From NCBI GenBank assembly GCA_963995505.1, contig OZ023186.1, forward strand, positions 8,315,570-8,379,569: a stretch of DNA of 64,000 nucleotides, in the 5' to 3' direction. Numbering within the stretch: the stretch's first letter is position 1; each line of letters opens with the position of its first letter. Origin of the DNA: Hypericum androsaemum. Its lineage: Eukaryota; Streptophyta; Magnoliopsida; Malpighiales; Hypericaceae. The notes under the pieces are model-generated. The model was not told the DNA's origin and searched no databases. It saw nothing but the letters and a program-made list of their open reading frames with translations. The translations under genes were made by a program, and so were the position numbers. This document shows, one piece after another, positions 50,339 to 61,733 of this stretch.

Positions 50339-51564
50339 ACACATACTCTAAAATGCTGTAAAAAAGGAAAAGAGAACTCATAGGCCAATGTATCGGGAAT
50401 ATGATGCGATCAGTCACTGGCTGCTTCTGGCACCGTTGACCACAGATCTCAAATATCAATCTACAACAGAGGTGTTGATCCATGATCTAGCAAGCATGGT
50501 TTCTGTGTCTTTGCGAATTATTTTTTGTTGATTCTTGTCCCATGCAAAAATCTCACCACTATGAACAAAAAAGAACAAATATTAAAAGAGCTGCGAATTC
50601 TATGAAACATAAAACAAACCATGACAAAAAGGGGTAGCTTACGCGAGTGAACCACGTCTTCTTGTAGTCACATACTGCTGGATCATATCCTTCGGCTCAC
50701 TAGTCAATGACAAGTACAGAGTCGCAGCCAACTGAGCCTCCCCTGGCCTATTCATTCGAGCTTCAATTTGTTGATTATATCTGACAGGAACTTCCTTAAT
50801 AGTGGAATCTTCTTTAAGTCCCTCTAACTAGTCTTCATCCAGTTGGCCTTCAGGGTCCAAAAGAACAAAAGGTGTAGCTTTGGATGCAATAGCAACTTAT
50901 TTTCCCTTCTCCTTCTTGGAACGACGACGAGGTGCCTCATCTTCCTGTGCCTCAACAGTAGCTCCTGACTTAACCCTCTTCCTCTTCCTCTTCCTTCAGT
51001 GAATGCAGATCTACGATTCATGCTAGGAAGCTTCAAATTCTTCCCTCCCACAGCCCCTACAACTGCGCAACCTACTTTGGCATGGCTAGATTGCGCAACC
51101 TTTTTCTCAACATTTCCATCCTCATCATTCATCTCTTCCTCCAAAGTATGATCCACCACTTGAATATCGATATGCTCCTCTTCAACTTTATCATCCACCT
51201 TATCAGCATCTTGAGTCAGGGGCTCTGTCTCTTCTTTGCCACCATTATCACTATGATCAACAACTTGTGTCGAAACATGCTCCTGACATTGTTTATTCAG
51301 TTGAGACAGGCCAGATGCCAATGCCACAGACTCTTCAGCAATGCTTGAAATCGTATGACCCCAATGATCATCAGAAGTAGCATAATCAGATTGAGAAGGA
51401 CGGTAATCCGGGTCAGAACGAGAAGTAAAGTAATCTGATTCGGATTCACCATCATTTGTGGTACCGCAACTCAACACCATAGCCCATTGATCAACAATGG
51501 CAACACTTCCTGTCTTCTTCGGCTACAAAAGTATAAAAATAGTCACACACACACACACAAAATA

Positions 51565-51640
51565 GTTAGTCATATTGGCAAGAACTGTCATGCCTTACCG
51601 GCAAGAACTGTTATGTCAGGATGGCATGTTCTGATCTGAC
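51565..51640 (+). repeat. 23-bp repeat array in the Ulp1-like gene, second
   Basis: Three units at 23-base spacing with their own variant: GTCATATTGGCAAGAACTG, GCCTTACCGGCAAGAACTG, GTCAGGATGGCATGTTCTG. Confidence 0.85.
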
Positions 51641-52869
51641 TCGAATACATATTTGTATTTCACAAAATAAAAAAACTTACCACAGACTTTACCCCATGCT
51701 GAACATTTAATTCTTTATCCACACAATTTTTCTTTCTCTTCTGCTTAACAATTTTATCCTTTTCAGATTCTACATCACGTGCAAGATCTGCAACAGCCTC
51801 CTCTTCCTCCATCTCCTCATCAACATTCTCTTCCTCCTCATCCTCCTCAGCAACTGCCTTCCCATTTTTCTTAGCAACAATACATTTTTGAATCTCATAT
51901 TTGTAACTTTGTAAATCATCAATATGCGTATGCACTTTGCCCAATTCTTCAAACAGCTGCATTGCAACAACACATGCAATTAAAAATTACAAAATATATT
52001 CATGCCATTCTCATACTACCGTATGTAAAAATTAGAAAATAAATGCAACAATCACCTTGGGCAGAGGCATGATTGCCAATCTTTGTTTGGAGCTAGACAT
52101 AAGGATACAGTAAGTGCCTGTGGTGGAAGAAGGCACACTAGGATCCACATCATTCTCATTCGCAACAGGTGTCTCTTCAATGTATTCCTTTTCCAAATGA
52201 AGATTACCTCCAATCTTAACTAAATTTTTGGACTTGCGGACACACCGTCTCAGCTCGTCATTTACCTTATCTAAAATAACTTAACACCAGTTGTATTATG
52301 TTGCCCTTGGCAGCGGGAAAAGATAGGCAAGATACCTGGCATCAACCACAGCGAAGATACCAGGCACAAGAAACACAGCAATCCCATAAAGTATGTAGAT
52401 TTTAGCCCAATCTACATACGCAAGCACCTTACCCTGCTTAACACTCTATAGCTGGTATATCTATATGAAATGACCTTTTCAATTGAAGTCCAACCCTTCC
52501 CAACAGTTTTTCAACCTTAGTCCTCCTCTTCCCCATGTAAAGACTTCCTTTCAAATCGACATCACCATCCCCAATTGGCAGGCCAAAATATTCATGAACA
52601 AAAGATGTCGGTACAACAACATTTATTTTTCGACATTTCCCACGGACGTCAGCAAGCTAATTTGGATTTAGATCATTAACATCAATGTTCAGCAGGCACC
52701 CAAAACCTGCTTCATCTATACACTTCACTATTTTATCACCGTCCTCTACAGCAAACAGCGTGGAGTTTACAGCTATAATATAGCTAGGCTTACTAAAACT
52801 CCTGAAACCAGACATCTGCAAAAAAAACTAATATTAATGATAAATGGCATCACACAATGCACATCACGC

Positions 52870-52955
52870 AGTCCTAATAATGGCAAGGCCTCTTATGTCT
52901 TAATGTCAAGGACTCTTATGTCTTAATGGCAAGGCCTCTTATGTCATAATGGCAA
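52870..52955 (+). repeat. 23-bp repeat array upstream of the Ulp1-like gene
   Basis: Nearly four units at 23-base spacing with a distinct tail AAGGCCTCTTAT: GTCTTAATGGCAAGGCCTC and close variants. Confidence 0.88.
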
Positions 52956-53619
52956 TCTATTTTTTTCTTCCAAAATATCAACCACGACGAGTAAAACGGA
53001 TGAAAAATCAGCCGACTAAAAAAGCATAAAACCTAAACCCTAAACATCAACAAAAAAAAACAATAATTCGAAACCCTAAACTCGTAAAAACATAAATAAA
53101 ACAAACCTCAAAAGTTTTTAGAAGAGATTATTCTCTTACCTTCAAAAATGTGTACGACGAGCGAGCGAAACAGGAGGCGGAGAAGAAAATGGGAGAGCGT
53201 TCCTCGATCTTTATCTATGACCGTGGAGAGGAGAAGGATCGCGACCAGGATAGGGAGCACAACTGGCGTGGGAAGGGCGGTGCAGGTACAACAAGCTCCT
53301 CTACAGCTTCACGGCGGCGAATTCGATTTGGTTTGTTTAGGGTTAGGAGGGAGAAGGAAGCGGGAGGAAAGAGAAAGTGAGAGGGAGGGAAAAGGAAGCG
53401 GGAGGAAAGAGAAAGTGAGAGGAGAGAGAAAGAAGTGTAAGCAAAGAGGAGAATTGAAAAATGAGAGGGGAAAGAGAGTGGGGGTGAAAGACCAAAATAC
53501 TCTCGGGCAAATTATGGCCATCATATCAGATGAGGTGCGCATCGGCATCATCAAACGGCCCAGATTTTATTCCAAATGGTTTGGACTGGGCCCTTCAATC
53601 CGTGCTCAATCCAAGGCCC
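52956..53619. other. MULE right end
   Basis: Non-coding terminal region with a purine-rich part at 53340-53490 that includes a direct repeat of GGGAAAAGGAAGCGGGAGGA-type sequence. The 167-codon open frame starting at 53148 runs through the repeat, past the element end into the flank, and is not a credible gene. Confidence 0.5.
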
Positions 53620-53833
53620 TATCCTTAGAGCACGTTGATTTTTTCAAATAATTTTGTATGTACTATTGGACTTGATCGCCAACCTAGTCGCTAACCTAAT
53701 CGTCAATTAAATATCACAAAGAGTGTTATCAAACTTAAAACTATTATAACCAATGAACTCTTGGAATTTTTTTCTATTTTAATCAAGAGAAATCAAAATT
53801 GAGTCATTAAGAATGCATTAATGTTAATTATTT

Positions 53834-54206
53834 AGAAAAATTACTCTCAAGTCCCTCGGGTTTGCTTAAATAGACTAAAAAGTCCCTTCTGTTCACAAAA
53901 TACATTCTCACATCCCTCTAGTTTGCTTTTATTATACTTTCGGGTCCCTAAATAAATTTTTTTATTTTTTTCATTGAAATGACAAAAATACCCTTCGAAC
54001 AAAAAAAATTTGATGTCAGCTTTTTTTGTTCTAGGGGTATTTTGGTCATTTTATTGACAAAAATGAAAAAAAGAGCTGCTAACTTGCGCCAGGGACTCGA
54101 AAGTATAATAAAAGCAAACTAGAGGGACTTCAGAATGTATTTTGTGAACAGGATGGACTTTTTAGTATATTTAAGCAAACCCGAGGGACTTAAGAATAAT
54201 TTTCCC
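53834..54206. mobile_element. MULE-type MITE, 373 bp, copy 1
   Basis: Terminal inverted repeats of about 110 bases (AAAAATTACTCTCAAGTCCC and complement) and a perfect 9-bp duplication TAATTATTT (53825-53833, 54207-54215). The empty site is preserved at about 43009-43019 in the other duplicate. Confidence 0.9.
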
Positions 54207-54483
54207 TAATTATTTTGTTATAAGAGAATCATTACTTTTCAAATGACATACTTGACTCGGATTTGAATTATTCGGTATAGTGGCTTGGAAACTAAAAAAA
54301 ATTAAAACTATTACAATAAAATTTTTGTAAAGTGATCTCTTGTAAAGTTATAACCTCTCTAAACTTATAAAAGTTCTGGTCTCGTGATGGGACCAGTAAA
54401 TTTAATAATCATTTATCATAATAATTAATACTTTTTTAGAAAATATTGGTTCTAAATCTCGGTCTCAACTTTCGCATAAGACA

Positions 54484-54545
54484 ATATTTTTTAATATATA
54501 TATATTTATTTATATTTATATATTTATATTTATAAATAAATGCTA
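54484..54545. repeat. AT-rich simple repeat
   Basis: Runs of TATATATA and TATTTATA units, absent from the matching place in duplicate copy 1 (about 43275). Confidence 0.75.
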
Positions 54546-54668
54546 TTCAATTTATGAGCATTTTTTGGGAGAAAATTTCATTATAAATAGATTTAATAAA
54601 TTATATTTAGAAATTCATGAAACTATTTGAAATTTCTATGAGATGATAAGTGTGATTGTTATTATTAA

Positions 54669-55065
54669 GGAAAAATTACTCTCAAGTCACTCGGGTTTGC
54701 TTAAATATACTAAAAAGTCCCTCATGTTCACAAAATATATTTCAAAGTCCCTCTAGTTTACTTTTATTATACTTTCGGGTCCCTGGCGCACGTTAGCAGC
54801 TCTCTTTTTTCATTTTTGTTAATAAAATAACTAAAATACCCTTTTAGAACAAAGAAAAGATGACGTCAGCAAATTTCTTATTTTTTGTTCCAGGTGTATT
54901 TTTGTCATTTCAATGACAAATATGAAAAAAAAGCTTTGCTGACGTCATCCAGGGACCCGAAAGTATAATTAAAAAAACTAGAGGGACTTTGAAATTTATT
55001 TTGTGAACATGAGAGACTTTTTAGTATATTTAAGCAAACCCGAAGGACTTGAGAGTAATTTTTCC
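54669..55065. mobile_element. MULE-type MITE, 397 bp, copy 2
   Basis: Same family as 53834-54206, with perfect 9-bp duplication TATTATTAA (54660-54668, 55066-55074). It has its own small differences, so the two inserted separately. Confidence 0.9.
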
Positions 55066-56291
55066 TATTATTAAATATTTTGTTCAATTTAATACGTAAG
55101 TGGAAAGATGGATGTCTACAACCTAGAATTGGCGGGGTATATATAGAAATCTGAAATGTCAAAAGTCCTTGTTCTAGATCCTTCCTAATTCTGTCGGCAG
55201 AAATGGTCTATGGCGGCAGATTCGCTGATGTGGCTGACAACTGTGTGTATCAGTAGGCTGGTGCGCGTCGTCTTTTGATAGTGAAAACTGTGAAGGTGCG
55301 TCAGCTTACGCACCCTTTGTAATTATGAAGTCTTAAAGTATGTGGAGGCACGTAAGTGCACATGGCAAACTCAGTAATGAAGACTGTGCATACGCGTCCT
55401 GAGGTGCGTGTACATGGAAAAATTGAATCAGATAAATGGGTGTACGTGGGAAGAAACTTAGCGTACACCGGGAAAACCATCTTCACTCTTTGTCCACTTT
55501 TGATCCGCAACTGCTTCACTCCGCACTCTAGTATAATTTTTGGACTTCGACTACCTACAAGACAATACAACATGTAAACATCCATTCTCATGACTCAACT
55601 GGAATAAAATATGATAATACAAAGATGAAATAAGTAGGCATAGTATTACAATAACACACAACGTGAAGAGATAATTAAGGACATATTACTCCATCATTTC
55701 ACCTCACCCCAAAACAATTTTTAGCTTGAATGGCGGCTTGAGGTCTCGCTCTTAGACTTTAGCAGGCCGAGCCGCTCATATGGCTCTTCGAACTTAATTT
55801 TTTTATAGCTACGTCCACCATCTTTGAGCTTGTACAGGTTAGGCTGGTATTGACCCCATCTATTAAGTCCACTCTTTACGTTTCTATGGACTAGTGGCGT
55901 AAATTTTTTAATGATTTATTTTTTTATTTTTATTTTTTTCTTTGTTTAAGGTTTGCCAATACATAATCGCTGCCCTTTGTCGAAAAGATTTTCAAAACAG
56001 GTTTTCGGCATAAAGCACAAGTTCAAGCTATTAAAATATTTATAATATACATGGCAGAGTAATTGGCTACGAAGAGCATGTCCCCTCGACTACTCGTGTG
56101 ATATTACACACTCACCACCCAATAATCAATTAATTTGGTTATGAAGTTTTTTGAAAAGCAAGAACTACCTCTCAATATTTGCTTTACACTATCCTTTCTA
56201 CTTTAGTCCTAACACTGGCTTACCTCGGGATCTTAAGTTCCTAATAGTTCATAAGTTCAAGATTGCAAGTTCAAGTGGGTGACTCGATCCA

Positions 56292-56580
56292 ATAAGACAA
56301 ACACACATCCTAAATACAATATCTAAACTCTATCATATGCCAAAAATAAAATGAAAACTTGTAGATACCCACCACATGTATTGAACATATTGTCCTCAAT
56401 GTGAAGGGAGATTTTGACTCACAAAAACATCACATAATAGACAGAAGTAAAACACACATACGGAAAGGGAGAGTGAGAGAGAACGTTACTGTCTTAATAA
56501 ATTATCATGTGGAGGTGGAAGAGGTATGTGATGTGCCACCTTCTCCAATAAAGTTGTTACACTTTTGTTTTGCTTTAGCT
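56292..56580. other. Unassigned stretch
   Basis: AT-rich, no open frame of note, between the duplication and the Athila-like remnant. Confidence 0.35.
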
Positions 56581-58360
56581 GGGGTTCTTAAAAATTACAG
56601 TGTTCGAGCAAAACAATGCAAAGTTTCTTGTCCTGCTGGAATATATATGTACGAAGCTCTTTGCACATATCCTTTTGAAATTGTGTTAGGTCTCGAATGG
56701 CCGCCTTCAGAGTGATTAAGTGCATGCCAATTTCATGATTTGTCTGCATGAAGGCGTCGATGTCCAACTTCCTTTCCTCCTTGCGGGCATCACGTGCTAC
56801 TTGGGTACTCTTATAGGTTGGTCTATCCGCCCTAAGCAATAGGCGAACATCGCGATTGTTTGGTTCTATTACTATCAGTCATGCTTCGACGAGATGCAAG
56901 CCATCAAAAGTCCTTGTCTCCATCTGGCATCTGCTCCTAATTTGCTCTTGTGTTGGCCTAGAAGAAACACGCAAACAAATTTCAGTGGCGATATAACCAT
57001 AGCACATAACCTCTTTTTGTAAATTGAGGTACTTCTGAAAATTGTACAAAATATGGCCACCAGTATTGAAGGTAAACCATATCTAGCACAAAAGAGAGTA
57101 TAAAGTTCAGTCCTAGTCACACAATTAAGATTTGTACTTGCAAAGTAGGTAGAAGCAATAAAATAATGCAGGAAAAGCATGGTGTTATCTTTAATTAGAT
57201 ATGCGTACGTATGCATCTTATCAAAATATAGTAGTTTGCTAACCTATACGCCCAATATAGTTAGCAAGCTCAAAATAAACTTCAGTTTCTCAAGAGCAGT
57301 TTTATCACAGTGCAAGTAAGGAGAGTAAGAGCAATTAAGAAAGTATTTATAGAGTTCTCCTTCTTTGATACTGTAGAATTGAACTGGTATGTCGAAAGAA
57401 TGCTTCAGGTTGTTCTCTTCGTATGAATCAGAATCCGAGCTGAGAGAGGGTGTAACTTCGGTTGTTCAAGGGTAGTGTCTCCGAATTTACTAGTGGGGTA
57501 GCAATAGCATGTTGATCATGCCTCTGCGAGTGATCTTGTATGCCATCTTGTTGTTCTCGATCATAAGGTTCCTGTCTCTCTCTTTTTTTCTTTTTCTCGT
57601 GCGTGCCTTCTGCCTGGATATCTCGGTGTTTTATAGAATTTCCAAAGTTAGCATATGATTGCTCTCCAAGTCGCAAAATTTAGCGTACGCTCCCTTGTGT
57701 AGGCATACACTGGAAAATGCGTTAAGCTCATGGGTGTACGCTAAGGTGAATGTAGCATGGGCCAATACCATGTCTGTCGATTTCTGCCATAATTTATTGA
57801 AAGAGAATATGAAGATTTGTGGAAAATAATGCGATACTAAAATGCAAAAATTAATGAACAATTACTGAAAATAAAAATGTGCTAATTAAAGTCGTTAGCT
57901 GGACTTGTACTCCCTTATATGTTTAAATTAGCTTTGTGAGGAGGAGAGTAGGTTCTCCTCCCATTTCTTCCATAAAATCATCATCCTTCACACAGATTGC
58001 ATTGACCAGCTGATATTCCACTACGTCATTCCCCACATGCATCTTAAGCTTTTTGTTTTGTACGTCTATAATTGCTCAACTTGTGTTGAGGAATGGTCTT
58101 CCAAGAAGTAGTGGGCAGTAGTTGGGAGCCTCGTAATCAAGCATTATGAAATCTGCCGAAGTAACAAATTTGTCAATTCTAACCATCACATCCTATATGA
58201 TCTCGTGTGGTTGTTTCACAGATTGATCAGCTAATTGTAAAATCAGCTATGTTTGGTTGAGTTCTCCTAAACCAAGTTCCATGAAAAGGGACAATGGCAT
58301 CAGATTAATACTAGCTCCAAGATCACAAAGACAATGCTAAAAAATATAGTCTCCAATATC
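56581..58360 (-). pseudogene. Athila-like gypsy remnant, reverse strand
   Basis: From 58360 leftward: CDLGASINLMPL-type protease start, then DFIMLDYEA, PLLLGRPFLNTS and a related tail to about 57915, broken by stops. Further left, a frame at 57216-56875 (ELYTLFCARYGLPS..., YKKRLCAMVISPL) and one at 57676-57428 resemble the large Athila-specific ORF found in plant genomes. It is a different copy from 39470-40021. No LTR pair found. Confidence is good for the protease and low for the rest. Confidence 0.6.
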
Positions 58361-59349
58361 GCAAGGTTAGTTCGGCTCAATAGTTAATATAGGACGATAA
58401 GTAAAATAAGATAAGTGGTATAGTGTCTAATTAATTAAAGAAAAATATGAACAAACTTAGGCAACCAAGAAGAAGAATAGTGGGCAAGGTAACCACTCAT
58501 GCAACCATCATCACTTAGTTTTTGATGGCTTACAACACACGTGGTGGGCCATAGGTGAAGTATGGCATGGTGCTTCACTGTCAAGTCCATCACACCATAA
58601 AGACAGGTTCTCGATTTCAAATGGCCCACTGCTCGACAAAGCAAAGTGGGAAGTTTTCAACCTCACACAAGAATGCCCGAGTCACCATTTTTAGCCCTCG
58701 ACCTTATCTTATGAACGAACCACCCTAAGGATAACTAACACTATCCTTCACAGTCATGTCCATCGGATTACATCTATTCTGATAGATAGGTCTCCCCACA
58801 CTCCCCTTCACAGTCACATCCTTTGGGTCACACTACCATCAATTGGAAAGTACCATAGGTCGAGGTTAGTGCTATCAAAACTTAAATCTAATACAAGGTC
58901 CATTGAGCCAATGTATTACGATGCCTAACTCATAAAGATTTAAGTACAAACCCAACATCAGTAAAGGCAAAAGCATTATCATAAGCATGAAATTAAATAT
59001 AGAGAGTTTAGAAAAGCTCAATATTGCTCCATGCCCCTCCAAGCCTTCTCTACCATCCAAGCTCCTTGCTAGCCTTCTTGAGAGGGAAGGGAGGAGAAGA
59101 GGTTTTTTTTCATCTAAAATGGCTAACCTAAGTGGCCTAGCCACATAAATAACTTGACAAAGTGAATGAACAGCCTAAAGGATGTATTTATAGGCCCCCC
59201 ACAACCCTAAAAGAGCTTGGAGAAGTACAAGGTTAAAATAGTCATTTTTGCCGATTCCTAGATTTCACCTCTGAGTCTGTTCAAAGTGGGACAAAGATGC
59301 TGATATTTGGCCGCTTTCTGCTCCCAACTGGACTTTGACTATGAAAGAT
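58361..59349. other. Unassigned stretch, probably LTR or spacer
   Basis: Contains a partial direct repeat of CCTTCACAGTCA(T/C)(G/A)TCC (about 58747 and 58803). No coding sequence recognised. It could be leader or LTR of the neighbouring gypsy remnant. Confidence 0.35.
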
Positions 59350-59792
59350 TAGGGATGGTAGAAATACCCATACCCTAAGGGTCGGTCCCTACCCTTACCC
59401 TCGACATTCTATATATTTCTTTTGTTGAATTATTTATGTACTTCAAACTCGAAAAGAAAAATCTTGTTCTATTGAAATTAAATTGCAAAATTTGATATTT
59501 CATCAATTTTCTATTGAATATTGATGTGTAACGGAGTAGATATCTTGAATTTGTTTAAATTTTATGTAAAAATTAACTTTTGATTAATTATCAAAATGCA
59601 GAATGTTAAAGGATTGGACCCTGCAAACCCTGTAGACCCTGGGTCTTCAGGAGGGTAGGGTATGAATCTAACAATAAAAAATTTGTAGGGTCTAGGGTAG
59701 GGTATGAGTCCAACTAAAAAAACTAGGGTATGGGTAGGGTATGGGTAGGGTCCTACAAATACCCTATCCTACCCTACCCATTGCCATTCCTA
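59350..59792. mobile_element. hAT-type MITE, 443 bp
   Basis: Perfect 8-bp duplication TGAAAGAT (59342-59349, 59793-59800), ends TAGGGATGG / CCATTCCTA, and many subterminal copies of GGTAGGGTATGGGTAGGGT on both strands. All are typical of non-autonomous hAT elements. Confidence 0.88.
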
Positions 59793-59800
59793 TGAAAGAT

Positions 59801-61733
59801 GAAATGTAGATCTTCTTCCTAGCTTTCTAACAACACCTTATACGTCTCCATCTCATGCCTAAGTAGAAAGTTGTGGCCATTTTAGTGCGACATCCTCCGA
59901 AGCCCACAGCCCGACTGATAAAATTTATAGCGAATTTGATAGCTCGAGGGCGCTGTCTGGCAGATTTTCCACTGCCTAGCAGATTTTTAGAGCTTCCTCA
60001 TTTTGGTTTCTTCACCTCAATCCTTCGTTCACTTTTGCTCTAAATGGTCCTGAACCACTACAAATACTCCAAAAGACCAAAAGCAAAACAAGGTAACTGA
60101 CCTAAAAATGGCATAAGAGACTCAAGACTCAATGACTTTAGACACGAAAAATGGGTCGAAATGACCATTAAATGACGTGATGAAGGAAGAAGTGTTATTT
60201 CAAATATTTATATTATTAGAATAACATCAGTGATAAGGAATCCTAAACTAGAGAGAAGTCATGCACTTGAGGATTTTTAATTTTGTTCTTCCTCCCCTCC
60301 TTGCCCCCGCCAACATTTCCAATGCATCCCCCTTCCATAGTTGCTCGCTTAGTCAAGCCAACCATCTACCCCAACTTGTCCCTTGAATCCAACATCGCCT
60401 CACCATCATCGCCTCGCTTCTTCCGCTATGACTGAAGCCTCCACCCTTCTTCCTCAGTTCCAGTATCATTTCCCACAGATCCATCTTGTTTAAAGTAGAT
60501 CTTGCCTCCTCCAAGTGGATCCACCGTCAACCACCTGCTCGGCCATTAAGTAGACTACCACTAAGAGTCCCCCCAACAATAGATTACCTTTCATCTATTC
60601 TAGTAGCCACTGTTTACCGGTAGCTTTTGTAGTCACTCCATCACCAGTCTTCCATAATAATAAAAGCCCTTATAACTGACTGTCAACCAGATCCTGCCTT
60701 CATCCTGCTTTCATACCTCATCCTCAAACTGATCAACAGGAACCAACCACCTCGTCACCGACGAAAACCAAATAGCCTCCCTAGATACTACTCCATGTGG
60801 GTACAAAAACCCTACTTACTCTTTATTGCATAGTTAACCAAAAATTCACTTTTCAGTCTACCTCTTTGAATAGATCTTTGGCTCTCGTAGCTAATCGTCT
60901 GGCTATCACTTCCACCCATGCCACTCTATTGTCTTTAGACTAGGCAGCTAGCGACCGCTAGGTGGTGCTTACAGCCATTTTCCATTTTGCTCAAACTCTT
61001 ATTTTTGACTCTTTGGATGACCTAGATAGATTTTTGATGTACAGGAGTTTGTCTTTATATAAAGGCATGATACCCTCGGATTATGTATGGCTTTGTGACG
61101 TAGTCATGTACAGGAGTTTCTTTCCATAGACGTAGGCATTAGGCCGAACCATATAATCTCTTGTGTTTGTGTTCTTTGTGCACTATTGTTCTCTTGGGTG
61201 CGGATTGCCTAACAGAGGGAGTTGTAGTTTCATCAGGAGGGTGAGACCTTGTCTGGTGCCGGATATGTGAGCATAAAAGTTGTTTAGTGATTATAATTAT
61301 TTACATGGTTATTTTGTCATGGCAAGTCGATGACCAATAAAAAGTGTGCCCAAACGCATTTCATGACCAGGTTATGTGTCTGAGATGGCATACTGAAATT
61401 GTGTCACTTATAGATATGTCTTTGATTTCAGGTTTTCCATGTCGATATGGAGGGCCATTGTCCCAGCCCCTCCGGCGCCCCTTCCGCATTAGCCCTTCTT
61501 CCAGGATCTTGCTCTTCCGCGGGCGTGACAATGAGGGTCTCTGGTCGTCCCCTGGGAGGCTGGTCGTTGTTGACCTCCTCCCCGGATGGTCTTTACTGCT
61601 TTCTTTAAATAATATAAAAGTTATTTGAAGGTATTTAAACCTAGAGCCCATGGAAATTTTGTAATAACAAACCATATTTTACCTATTTATTCACAAGGGT
61701 ATAAAAAATAACTTATATTTTATGTATAATCAG
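59801..61733. other. Mixed LTR scraps and end of an intron 1-like segment
   Basis: About 61000-61215 resembles the end of a copia LTR (GACGTAGGCATTAGGCCGAACC, then TCTTGTGTTTGTGTTCTTT). 60250-60960 is CT-rich and unassigned. From about 61610 the sequence resembles 37530-37549 joined to 38801-38868, that is, intron 1 of the prenyltransferase family, leading to the acceptor at 61733. No exon 1 is visible in the 2 kb upstream. Confidence 0.4.

Larger units (their letters stand above)
49659..52815 (-). pseudogene. Ulp1-like cysteine protease gene of the MULE, broken
   Basis: Read from 52815 leftward. The first part (52815-52480, start MSGFRSFSKPSY) has GFGCLLNIDVN and VPTSFVHEYFGLPIGDGD, like the N-terminal region of plant transposon-borne Ulp1 proteins. 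Acidic and coiled regions follow (51962-51660, 51480-50824), then pieces at 50199-50070. The protease core near 49955-49660 holds SHFSVYVVD (His and Asp) and KQRDGFSCGVF (Gln and Cys), the order of the C48 SUMO-protease family. A TAG stands in the core after FILYSM, and TAG interrupts the N-terminal part. The frame ends with TGA at 49661-49659. Why MULEs carry such proteases is not known; removing SUMO from host proteins has been proposed. Exon borders here are only approximate. Confidence 0.75.
45445..53619. mobile_element. 8.2-kb Mutator-like element with transposase and Ulp1-like genes
   Basis: Flanked by TATCCTTA at 45437-45444 and 53620-53627 (9 bp with one mismatch: GTATCCTTA and CTATCCTTA). 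The empty site at about 42806-42825 confirms the borders. Terminal repeats are short and weak (AGGGAGCGATTGGATCCGG against GGGCCTTGGATTGAGCACGG). A FAR1/MULE/SWIM transposase runs rightward and a Ulp1-like protease gene leftward, both decayed. Plant MULEs with captured Ulp1-like genes (Kaonashi type) are known. The element is unusual for its 23-bp arrays spread through introns and spacers. Confidence 0.85.
53620..56291 (+). repeat. Direct duplication, copy 2, right part
   Basis: Resumes the match to copy 1 (42818-44510) after the MULE. It is lengthened by two MITEs (53834-54206 and 54669-55065) and an AT-rich insert around 54484-54660. The match ends near CAAGTGGGTGACTC at 56291. No gene recognised. 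Confidence 0.75.

Noticed and set aside
46045..52955. Spaced short repeats as a CRISPR-like array
   Set aside because: Units are degenerate and adjacent, without unique spacers, within a plant transposon carrying eukaryotic genes.
53148..53651. 167-codon plus-strand frame at the MULE right end
   Set aside because: It crosses the element border into flanking duplication and runs through purine-rich repeats; no domain visible.
56581..58360. Envelope-like gene in the Athila remnant
   Set aside because: The frames left of the protease resemble the Athila-specific ORF, but I see no clear signal peptide, membrane anchor or cleavage site, so no envelope call is made.
59370..59790. Telomere-like GGTAGGGTATGGGTAGGGT repeats
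   Set aside because: They are subterminal repeats of a hAT MITE with a perfect 8-bp target duplication, not the plant telomere repeat TTTAGGG.
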